Positions 1 to 5,550 of a stretch of DNA of 6,772 nucleotides are shown one piece after another. Position 1 is the first letter of the stretch. Each line of letters opens with the position of its first letter. Location of the stretch: the NCBI GenBank assembly GCA_025351985.1, contig JANXUW010000580.1, positions 1-6,772 on the forward strand. Direction: 5' to 3'. This stretch comes from Pseudolysobacter sp. Its GTDB lineage: Bacteria > Pseudomonadota > Gammaproteobacteria > Xanthomonadales > Rhodanobacteraceae. Below the pieces are notes generated by a model, which was not told the origin of the DNA, ran no database searches, and worked only from the letters and a program-made list of their open reading frames with translations. The position numbers and the translations under genes are program-made.

Positions 1-488
1 GTGCGAAACTGCGCCGACTCGTGATCGTAGGCATCGTTTTGCTGGCGTGCCAGATCGCGCTCGGCGGCTGGACCAGCGCCAACTACGCCGCACTCGCCTG
101 CGGCACCGATTTCCCGAAGTGTCTAGACCAATGGTGGCCGGGTACGGATTTCCGCGAGGCCTTTGTCTTGTGGCGCGGCGTAGGCGTCAACTACGAAGGC
201 GGCGTGCTCGACGGCGCGGCACGCACCGCAATTCAGATGACACATCGCATCGGCGCCGTGCTGGTATTCGGCCATCTGCTCATGCTGTCGATCTTCGCGC
301 TGCGCCGGCATATCGCGCTCGGCGCGTGGGTCGCCGGACTGCTGCTGCTGCAGGTCGGACTCGGCATCAGCAACGTCGTGTACGCCTTGCCGCTGCCGGT
401 CGCGACCGCGCACAACGCCGTCGCCGCCGCGTTGTTGTTTACACTGCTGATGTTGCTCGCGCGTCTGCGTCCCGGTCACTCGCAATGA
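1..488 (+). CDS. ctaA: Haem A synthase (COX15/CtaA family), C-terminal half, 5' end cut by window edge
   Basis: CtaA is an integral membrane enzyme that oxidises the C8 methyl of haem O to a formyl group, making haem A for aa3-type cytochrome c oxidase. The frame is open from base 3 with no stop, so the gene starts outside the window; the GTG at 21 is internal. The 161 visible residues match the second four-helix half of the family, which is usually about 340-380 residues long. Numbering from base 3, residues 6-23 form a membrane helix ending in ALGGW, followed by the SANYAALAC loop. A Cys pair C33/C40 with FPKC precedes QWWP, as in the proteobacterial type with loop cysteines. The motif MTHRIGA carries H81 and the last helix carries H137 in AHNAV; both sit where the family has its haem-ligand histidines. 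Helices lie around 82-100, 105-128 and 135-153. ctaB follows 40 bases downstream on the same strand, which supports one operon. The identification is confident. Confidence 0.93.
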   Translation, partial: AKLRRLVIVGIVLLACQIALGGWTSANYAALACGTDFPKCLDQWWPGTDFREAFVLWRGVGVNYEGGVLDGAARTAIQMTHRIGAVLVFGHLLMLSIFALRRHIALGAWVAGLLLLQVGLGISNVVYALPLPVATAHNAVAAALLFTLLMLLARLRPGHSQ

Positions 489-528
489 TGCTCCGCGCGC
501 CAAATAACTCTGACTCGATTCTGCCGCC

Positions 529-1437
529 ATGCCATCGCTAGCCCGTTCTTATTTCGAATTGACCAAACCACGCGTGGTCGCGCTGATCGTCTTCACCGCG
601 ATCATCGGCATGTTTCTCGCGGTGCCCGGCATGGTGCCATGGCGGCCGCTGCTGTTCGGTACGCTGGGCATCTGGCTGGCGGCGGCATCGGCGGCGGCGA
701 TCAATCATCTGATCGATCAGCGCATCGATATCCTCATGGCGCGCACCGCACAACGGCCGTTGCCGCAGGGCCAGCTTTCCTCGCGCCAGGTGTTGCTGTT
801 TGCGATCACGCTCGGTGTGCTGTCGATGCTGATCCTGGTGCTGTGGGTGAATGTGCTCACGGCGCTGCTGACGTTCGCGTCATTGATCGGTTACGCCATC
901 GTCTACACCGGATTTCTCAAGCGCGCGACGCCGCAGAATATCGTCATCGGTGGCGCCGCCGGTGCCGCGCCGCCGGTGCTCGGCTGGGCCGCGGTGACCG
1001 GACACGTGCATCCGTATGCGCTGCTGTTGTGCCTGATCATTTTTGTCTGGACGCCGCCGCATTTCTGGGCGCTGGCGATTTTCCGTCGCGACGATTATTC
1101 ACGCGCGCAGGTGCCGATGCTGCCGGTCACGCATGGAGTGGAATACACACGCTGGCATGTTTTGTATTACACCGTGCTGCTGTTCATCGTCACCTTGCTG
1201 CCGTACCTGACCGGTATGAGCGGACTGTTTTATCTCGGCGGCGCGGTGGTGCTCGGCGCGGGGTTTTTGTACTACGCGATCGTGCTGTTGAATCCGCCGG
1301 GCGAGTTGTTCGCGATGAAGGTGTTCAATTATTCGATCATCTACCTGATGGCGTTGTTCGCGTTTTTGCTGGTCGATCATTATCTCGATGTGCCGGCATT
1401 GCAGCATTCGGTGATGCCGTTCGAACGCGTCGGCTGA
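529..1437 (+). CDS. ctaB: Protohaem IX farnesyltransferase (haem O synthase)
   Basis: CtaB/CyoE is a polytopic UbiA-superfamily prenyltransferase. It joins the farnesyl group of farnesyl diphosphate to the vinyl group of haem B, giving haem O, the substrate of CtaA. The protein is 302 residues, the usual family length. The first Asp-rich motif is N59-H-L-I-D63-Q-R-I-D67, followed by [11 protein letters not shown] (71-81), the diphosphate/Mg-binding signature. Other family blocks are YTGFLKR (126-132), TPQNIVIGG (134-142), a [11 protein letters not shown] block (145-155), the WTPPHFWAL segment (174-182) and D188-D-Y...VPMLPV. About nine hydrophobic segments are spread along the chain. The ATG at 529 puts LTKPR at residues 11-15, as in homologues, although no clear Shine-Dalgarno precedes it; translation may partly depend on ctaA, which ends 40 bases upstream. 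The product should sit in the inner membrane beside CtaA. The cytochrome oxidase subunits themselves are not in the window. Confidence 0.97.
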   Translation: MPSLARSYFELTKPRVVALIVFTAIIGMFLAVPGMVPWRPLLFGTLGIWLAAASAAAINHLIDQRIDILMARTAQRPLPQGQLSSRQVLLFAITLGVLSMLILVLWVNVLTALLTFASLIGYAIVYTGFLKRATPQNIVIGGAAGAAPPVLGWAAVTGHVHPYALLLCLIIFVWTPPHFWALAIFRRDDYSRAQVPMLPVTHGVEYTRWHVLYYTVLLFIVTLLPYLTGMSGLFYLGGAVVLGAGFLYYAIVLLNPPGELFAMKVFNYSIIYLMALFAFLLVDHYLDVPALQHSVMPFERVG

Positions 1438-1527
1438 GCTGCGCCGCGCGTTTGCCGGTGCCTTGGTTTTTCATCGAATCGGCCAGCTCGATCGACAAAT
1501 TTGCGGTAGCATCGTCGCTCGATTGCC

Positions 1528-1532
1528 GAGGG
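1528..1532 (+). promoter_or_regulatory. Ribosome binding site fixing the start of the exported esterase-like gene
   Basis: GAGGG lies 8 bases before the ATG at 1541. It supports that ATG over the in-frame TTG at 1463, which would put 26 polar residues ahead of an otherwise normal signal peptide. Confidence 0.7.
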
Positions 1533-1540
1533 AAACGACC

Positions 1541-3307
1541 ATGCAAAAATTTCGTTGGTGGTACCGTTGCGTGATTCTGGGCGCGAGTTCGATCATCGCT
1601 TCGTCAACGCTCGCGGCCACGCCCGATGCGACAAATACCTTGTCCGGCTATGTCGTGCAATTGCCGGCCAGCGCGAGCAAAAGCGCGCAGCAGGGACGTT
1701 TGCTTTTGTTGTTCTCCAACGATGCGACGGACGAGCCGCGCAACCAGATCGATATCACGCCGAAGTCGCAAATCGTGTTCGGCATGAACGTTGCGGACTG
1801 GAAACCCGGCACAAGCGTCGCGATCGCCGCCAATGCGGAAGGTTACCCGGTCGCGCAAATCGCCGAACTCGCGCCCGGCTCGTACACCGTGCAGGCATTG
1901 CTCAATCGCTACGAAACCTTTCATCGCGCCGACGGCCGCACGCTCAATCTGCCGCCGGACCAGGGCGAGGGCCAGCACTGGAACCTCAAACCCGGCAACT
2001 TCTACAGCACGCCGCAAAAGATCGTGATCGCCGCCAACGGCAAGCCAGAAGGCGGCGCTACTTTAGCGCTGCCGCTGGATCAAACCATCGCGCCGATCAA
2101 GCCGCCGCTCGATACAAAATACATTCGCCATATCCGCATCCAGAGCGCGCTGCTGACAAAGTTCTGGGGCCGGTCGATGTTCCTTTCCGCCGCGGTGCTC
2201 GTGCCCGAAGGTTTCGATGCACACCCGCAGGCGAAATTTCCGCTGGTGATTTTCCACGATCATTTTGTGCCGGATTTCGATGGCTTTCGCACCGATCCGC
2301 CCGACCCCGATCTCAAGCCTGACTACAGCGAGCGCTTTCATCTCGCCGGTTACAACCGCATCCAGCAACAAGAGGCGTACACGTTCTACCAGCAGTGGAG
2401 CGGGCCGAAATTTCCGCGCGTGCTGATCGTCAAGCTGCAACACGCCAATCCTTTTTACGACGATTCCTACGCGGTCGACTCGTTGAATGTCGGCCCGTAC
2501 GGCAGCGCGATCGAAAAAGAATTGATCCCGGCGATCGAGAAGAAATTTCGCGGCCTCGGCCAGGGCTGGGCACGTTTTGTCTACGGCGGATCCACCGGCG
2601 GCTGGGAAGCGCTCGCAGTGCAGATTTTCAATCCGGATTTCTACAACGGCGCGTTCGGCGCGTGTCCCGATCCGGTGGATTTCCACGCCTACACGCACAT
2701 CAATCTGTACGACGATAAAAACGCGTTGTATCTCGACGGCGCGAACACGCGCATCGCGCAACCGGCGATGCGCGATTACCTCGGCCGCACCACGGCCACG
2801 CTGCCGGACAATATGGCCTACGAACGCGCGCTCGGCGATCGAGGCCGCTCCACCGAACAGTGGGATATCTGGCAAGCCGTGTTCTCTCCGGTCGGCGCCG
2901 ATGGTTATCCGCAAACCATTTTCGACAAGCGCAGCGGTGTGATCGATCATGCCGTCGCCGACTACTGGCGCGAGCATTGGGACCTGACCGAATACCTGCG
3001 CCGCAACTGGTCGAAAATCGGCGAGAAATTGCGCGGCAAACTGCATGTCCATGTCGGCCTGAGCGACAACTATTTTCTGAATGACGCGGTGTACCTGATG
3101 CAGAACGCGCTGGAGAGTTTCAGCAATCCGGCCTACGAAGGCGAAGTCACTTACGGCACGCGCGACGAGCATTGCTGGAATGGCGATCCGACCCAGCCGA
3201 ACGCGTTCTCGCGACTGCACTACAACACCACGTATCTGCCGAAGATCATCGAGCGCATCGAAAAAACCGCACCGGCCGGCGCGGATTTGAGCAGCTGGCG
3301 GTACTGA
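1541..3307 (+). CDS. Exported alpha/beta-hydrolase, esterase-like, substrate unknown
   Basis: The protein is 588 residues from the ATG at 1541. Residues 1-26 look like a signal peptide: basic MQKFRWWYR, a hydrophobic core at about 10-20, and a small-residue STLAA cleavage region. The mature protein is thus probably periplasmic or secreted. Residues about 33-175 look beta-rich, with GRLLLLFSN (52-60), FGMNVADWKPG (80-90), YTVQALLNRYETFH (115-128) and DQGEGQ (140-145). The C-terminal part, about 195-575, resembles the putative-esterase (esterase D/feruloyl esterase) alpha/beta-hydrolase fold. FPLVIFHDHF (233-242) gives a core strand. GGSTGGW (349-355) is the nucleophile elbow with S351. GLSDNYF (506-512) offers D509 as the acid, and DEHCW (542-546) offers H544 as the base. 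This triad is inferred from motif order. It lies 103 bases after ctaB with its own ribosome site, so it need not share the haem operon. The substrate cannot be told; an ester of a carbohydrate, peptide or polyphenol is possible. The fold is fairly sure, the activity is not. Confidence 0.8.
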   Translation: MQKFRWWYRCVILGASSIIASSTLAATPDATNTLSGYVVQLPASASKSAQQGRLLLLFSNDATDEPRNQIDITPKSQIVFGMNVADWKPGTSVAIAANAEGYPVAQIAELAPGSYTVQALLNRYETFHRADGRTLNLPPDQGEGQHWNLKPGNFYSTPQKIVIAANGKPEGGATLALPLDQTIAPIKPPLDTKYIRHIRIQSALLTKFWGRSMFLSAAVLVPEGFDAHPQAKFPLVIFHDHFVPDFDGFRTDPPDPDLKPDYSERFHLAGYNRIQQQEAYTFYQQWSGPKFPRVLIVKLQHANPFYDDSYAVDSLNVGPYGSAIEKELIPAIEKKFRGLGQGWARFVYGGSTGGWEALAVQIFNPDFYNGAFGACPDPVDFHAYTHINLYDDKNALYLDGANTRIAQPAMRDYLGRTTATLPDNMAYERALGDRGRSTEQWDIWQAVFSPVGADGYPQTIFDKRSGVIDHAVADYWREHWDLTEYLRRNWSKIGEKLRGKLHVHVGLSDNYFLNDAVYLMQNALESFSNPAYEGEVTYGTRDEHCWNGDPTQPNAFSRLHYNTTYLPKIIERIEKTAPAGADLSSWRY

Positions 3308-3369
3308 TCGTCCGGCAAAACTGGACTTTCCGCGGCGCTATGCCAAGATTGCAAAACGTCATCCCGATC

Positions 3370-3373
3370 GGAG
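3370..3373 (+). promoter_or_regulatory. Ribosome binding site of the glutathione peroxidase gene
   Basis: GGAG lies 6 bases before the ATG at 3380 and selects that start. I saw no convincing -35/-10 pair in the 72 bases after the preceding stop; the best candidates match the consensus at only about half the positions. Confidence 0.6.
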
Positions 3374-3379
3374 TTACGC

Positions 3380-3859
3380 ATGAGCACAGTCTACGATTTC
3401 AGTGCCAAAACCATTGATGGCGAGGAGCAATCCCTCGATGCCTACAAAGGCAAAACCTTGCTGATCGTCAACGTTGCGAGCAAGTGCGGATTCACGCCGC
3501 AATATACCGGCCTCGAAGCGATGTACAAAAAATACCGCGATCAGGGCCTGGTCGTGCTCGGATTTCCGTGCGATCAGTTCGGCAAGCAGGAGCCCGGCGA
3601 CGAAGCCGAGATCAAGAATTTCTGCTCACTCACCTACGACGTGGATTTTCCGATGTTCGCCAAGATCGACGTCAACGGTGAAAAAACCCATCCGTTGTAC
3701 AAGTTTCTCAAGAGCGAAGGCAAGGGGTTTCTCGGCACAGAATCGGTGAAGTGGAATTTCACCAAGTTCCTGATCGACAAGAACGGTCACGTCGTCAAAC
3801 GTTACGCGCCGACCGATAAACCCGAGAAGATCGAAAAAGAAATCGCGCCGATGTTGTAA
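3380..3859 (+). CDS. gpx: Glutathione peroxidase family protein, Cys type, probably thioredoxin-dependent
   Basis: This is a complete 159-residue enzyme of the glutathione peroxidase family, which reduces hydrogen peroxide and organic hydroperoxides. It has a thioredoxin-like fold with three signature blocks: NVASKCGFTPQY (31-42) with peroxidatic C36, GFPCDQFGKQEPG (61-73) with Q70, and KWNFTKFLID (124-133) with W125 and N126. These give the Cys-Gln-Trp-Asn catalytic set. The peroxidatic residue is encoded by TGC, so it is cysteine, not selenocysteine. C82 in the IKNFC context matches the resolving Cys of plant and bacterial members that use thioredoxin rather than glutathione, so the physiological reductant is probably thioredoxin (inference from that residue and the short monomer-type length). 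C64 is a further conserved-type Cys. No signal peptide is visible, so it should be cytoplasmic. It follows the esterase-like gene by 72 bases on the same strand; a functional link is not evident. E. coli BtuE is a longer relative. Confidence 0.96.
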   Translation: MSTVYDFSAKTIDGEEQSLDAYKGKTLLIVNVASKCGFTPQYTGLEAMYKKYRDQGLVVLGFPCDQFGKQEPGDEAEIKNFCSLTYDVDFPMFAKIDVNGEKTHPLYKFLKSEGKGFLGTESVKWNFTKFLIDKNGHVVKRYAPTDKPEKIEKEIAPML

Positions 3860-3881
3860 TTGCCAAGCGCGGTTCGACAGT

Positions 3882-3902
3882 GCGTCACACAGGATTGTGC
3901 GC
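3882..3902 (+). other. Small hairpin in the gap between convergent genes
   Basis: GCG (3882-3884) plus CACA (3886-3889) can pair with TGTG (3896-3899) plus CGC (3900-3902), leaving one bulged T and a six-base loop. It starts 22 bases after the peroxidase stop, a place where a terminator would be expected, but no T-tract follows on the plus strand. It is at most a Rho-dependent or weak 3' structure. The rest of the 185-base gap (3860-4044) shows no gene or clear signal. Confidence 0.25.
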
Positions 3903-4044
3903 GGCTGGGCGTTGGCTGCCTTGAACTTCTGCACCCGAACCGCCCGCACGACCATCAACGATCGCCAAACTACACGCCAAGACCTGTCCGGCGCTTCAGA
4001 ATATGCCGCTGCACCAGCACGTTCCTGATGTCGCTGAGGCGTGG

Positions 4045-5427
4045 CTACTTCGGCGCATGCGAATATTTTTTCAGGATGGGCATCAGCTTTTCACGGCATG
4101 CGGGATCGGCCTGACAGACTTCGATGAGGCTGCTCTCGAACATCTTGGTATGCGGAATGGGCGCTCCGGAATCGACATCGACACCGCGTTTGAGCAGGAG
4201 TTCGAGAATTACGGCGGTCTTTGCGTAGTTGGCCGAAGGCTCCAGCACCAGTGACATGATAGTTCGGTCTTCGCACATGCCGTTCGGGTCAGCGCCGGCG
4301 TTCAGCGCTGTCGCGCCCCCCTCCGCATTCAATTGATACAGCGAATTGCACAGTGCTGAATGACCGAACTGGTCGGTGGCATCGGGATGAAATATGCTCC
4401 CGGCAATTAGCGGCTGGATTTTGCTAAGTTCTGGATGTTCGCCGATGCGCGCGGCCACCGGCGACAGGTCGCCATTGCTGAAAATCCCTTTGGCCTGCGC
4501 AATCAACCCGGCGTTGGCCGGCGTGAGGAAGGGCGAGATAGCCTGCGCTTCAAACAGGTAGGATTCGGCGAGAAGTACTTGCGCATATTTATCGTCGGGC
4601 TCGGTGGCGAGATACGGCGTGAGCACGCGACGACCTTCCGCATAATCATGACGTTCCTCGATGAGAAAGCGCCCGAGGTTTTGGGTTTTCATTGAAATCG
4701 GTGTCGCGGACGCGAACTTCAATTGCACTCGATAGGCTTTTTCACGCATATCCAGCGGAAGCGTGCTCAGACCCATCACCTCGACGGCAGCAGCTTCGCG
4801 AGGAAAGCCGCCAAACTCACTGTTCTCCGCAATTTCCAATAACTGTTTTGCGGCAGGCATGGAGAGGTTTTCGCGCGCGTCGATTTCTAGCAAGTGAATG
4901 TTAGCCCACAAATCGTTGGGAGATTTCTCTATTGCCTGGCCGAGCAAAGAGCGCGCTGCACGATAATCGTATCTTTCTAGCGCCAAGGATCCCAGCAGCA
5001 CCTTGGCAGATGAAAATTCAGGATGCGCGGCTAACGTATCAACCAGAAGCTTCGTTTCTCTTTCTTTCGTGGAATAGAAGTAAAGAAGTCGCGCCTCGAC
5101 AAAGGCGCTCTGATAATTGTCAGGATGCTCGGTGCGGTATTTCGCAAACCGCGACAGTGCCGCGTCACGACAACCACGAGTGCTGATTTGCGCGTTGATC
5201 GTCAGTAGTTCAACGTCTGTTATTTCTGCAGCCTCTTTCAGAACTTTGCCGTGAAATTCGACCGGCGGCGGCGGCACGACGGAATTGCACGGATCAGGCG
5301 CTTGCTGTGGCATCAAAAGCTGCGCATGGCTAGTCGAAATGAGTGCAATGATTGCCAGGAATGCGCGAATGGAAATGCCAGCTGCAGTCATGCTAACGCG
5401 GGTCGAATGCCAAACGAAATATTTCAT
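4045..5427 (-). CDS. Exported protein with TPR-like and ankyrin-like repeats, function unknown
   Basis: The protein is 460 residues when started at the ATG whose complement is 5425-5427, chosen because AAGGAGA sits 6 bases upstream. Residues 1-35 form a long signal peptide: MKYFVWHSTR, a hydrophobic stretch at about 20-32, and a clean SHA|Q cleavage site after A35. An internal Met at 13 would also give a workable signal. A proline-rich spot VVPPPP (50-55) follows. Residues about 84-290 are paired amphipathic helices in TPR/Sel1-like style, for example HPDNYQSAFVEARLLYFY, HPEFSSAKVLLGSLAL and EPDDKYAQVLLAESY, each beginning near a Pro-Asp turn. Residues about 345-420 look ankyrin-like: DQFGHSALC, then ALNAGADPNG, then LLLKRGVDVDSG. 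Cys at 47, 86, 360, 385, 438 and 444 could form disulfides after export. No catalytic motif is visible, so a binding or scaffold role is likely. The gene is convergent with gpx and lower in GC than its neighbours, suggesting a different history. The repeat types are moderately sure; the function is unknown. Confidence 0.8.
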   Translation of the reverse strand: MKYFVWHSTRVSMTAAGISIRAFLAIIALISTSHAQLLMPQQAPDPCNSVVPPPPVEFHGKVLKEAAEITDVELLTINAQISTRGCRDAALSRFAKYRTEHPDNYQSAFVEARLLYFYSTKERETKLLVDTLAAHPEFSSAKVLLGSLALERYDYRAARSLLGQAIEKSPNDLWANIHLLEIDARENLSMPAAKQLLEIAENSEFGGFPREAAAVEVMGLSTLPLDMREKAYRVQLKFASATPISMKTQNLGRFLIEERHDYAEGRRVLTPYLATEPDDKYAQVLLAESYLFEAQAISPFLTPANAGLIAQAKGIFSNGDLSPVAARIGEHPELSKIQPLIAGSIFHPDATDQFGHSALCNSLYQLNAEGGATALNAGADPNGMCEDRTIMSLVLEPSANYAKTAVILELLLKRGVDVDSGAPIPHTKMFESSLIEVCQADPACREKLMPILKKYSHAPK

Positions 5428-5433
5428 CGATAC

Positions 5434-5440
5434 TCTCCTT
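5434..5440 (-). promoter_or_regulatory. Strong Shine-Dalgarno site deciding the start of the repeat protein
   Basis: Read on the minus strand this is AAGGAGA, 6 bases before the ATG at 5427. It rules against the longer in-frame start at 5523, which would add 32 residues ahead of the signal peptide and begin beside the upstream gene's terminator. Confidence 0.85.
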
Positions 5441-5503
5441 GTAAAAACGCTGCACAAATGAGGGTGGATATGCCGTGCCAAGTAACGAGCAAACCGTCGG
5501 TAG

Positions 5504-5533
5504 ATACTATCGGCAATACACAAGAAAAAACAA
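5504..5533 (-). promoter_or_regulatory. Candidate sigma-70-type promoter for the repeat protein gene
   Basis: On the minus strand TTGTTT (5533-5528) is followed after 18 bases by TAGTAT (5509-5504). These match the -35 and -10 consensus at about 3 and 4 of 6 positions. Transcription would begin near 5497 and leave a leader of about 70 bases before the ATG. The region is the AT-rich part of the gap. The assignment is weak and rests on hexamer similarity only. Confidence 0.3.
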
Positions 5534-5550
5534 CGAGCGGTCAGGCGCTC
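5522..5550 (-). terminator. Probable intrinsic terminator of the FAD oxidoreductase gene
   Basis: On the minus strand GAGCG (5550-5546) and CGCTC (5539-5535) form a five-pair stem around a six-base loop, followed by the T-rich run GTTGTTTTTTCTT. The loop contains the stop codon of the oxidoreductase (5543-5541), so the hairpin overlaps the gene's last codons. The stem is short but GC-rich, and the T-tract is the best in the window. An alternative register pairs AGCGG with CCGCT. Its tail overlaps the -35 candidate of the next gene. Confidence 0.5.

Noticed and set aside
1438..1540. Possible terminator or promoter between ctaB and the esterase-like gene
   Set aside because: There is a short T-run (GGTTTTTC, near 1465-1472) but I found no good stem before it, and no -35/-10 pair with acceptable spacing, only a TCGACA at 1492-1497 without a matching -10.
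639..1574. A 311-codon open frame overlapping ctaB in another frame
   Set aside because: It is an Arg/Ala-rich shadow; ctaB in the other frame carries every signature of the family.
2063..3220. A 385-codon open frame on the minus strand inside the esterase-like gene
   Set aside because: Its product is Arg/Val/Ile-rich and low in motif content, and the plus-strand frame has a signal peptide and a catalytic motif. It is the usual antisense shadow of GC-biased codons.
4017..4044. Imperfect inverted repeat (CACG/CGTG with AGG/CCT) just past the repeat protein stop
   Set aside because: The stem is interrupted by an unpaired bulge, has a long loop and no T-tract on the minus strand, so it is not a supported terminator.
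3860..4114. A short plus-strand open frame after gpx
   Set aside because: It begins with a TTG right after the gpx stop without a ribosome site, has no recognisable content, and runs into the 3' end of the convergent repeat protein gene.
5428..5523. An upstream in-frame extension of the repeat protein to a start at 5523
   Set aside because: It would place 32 polar and basic residues before the signal peptide, and the strong AAGGAGA site clearly serves the ATG at 5427.
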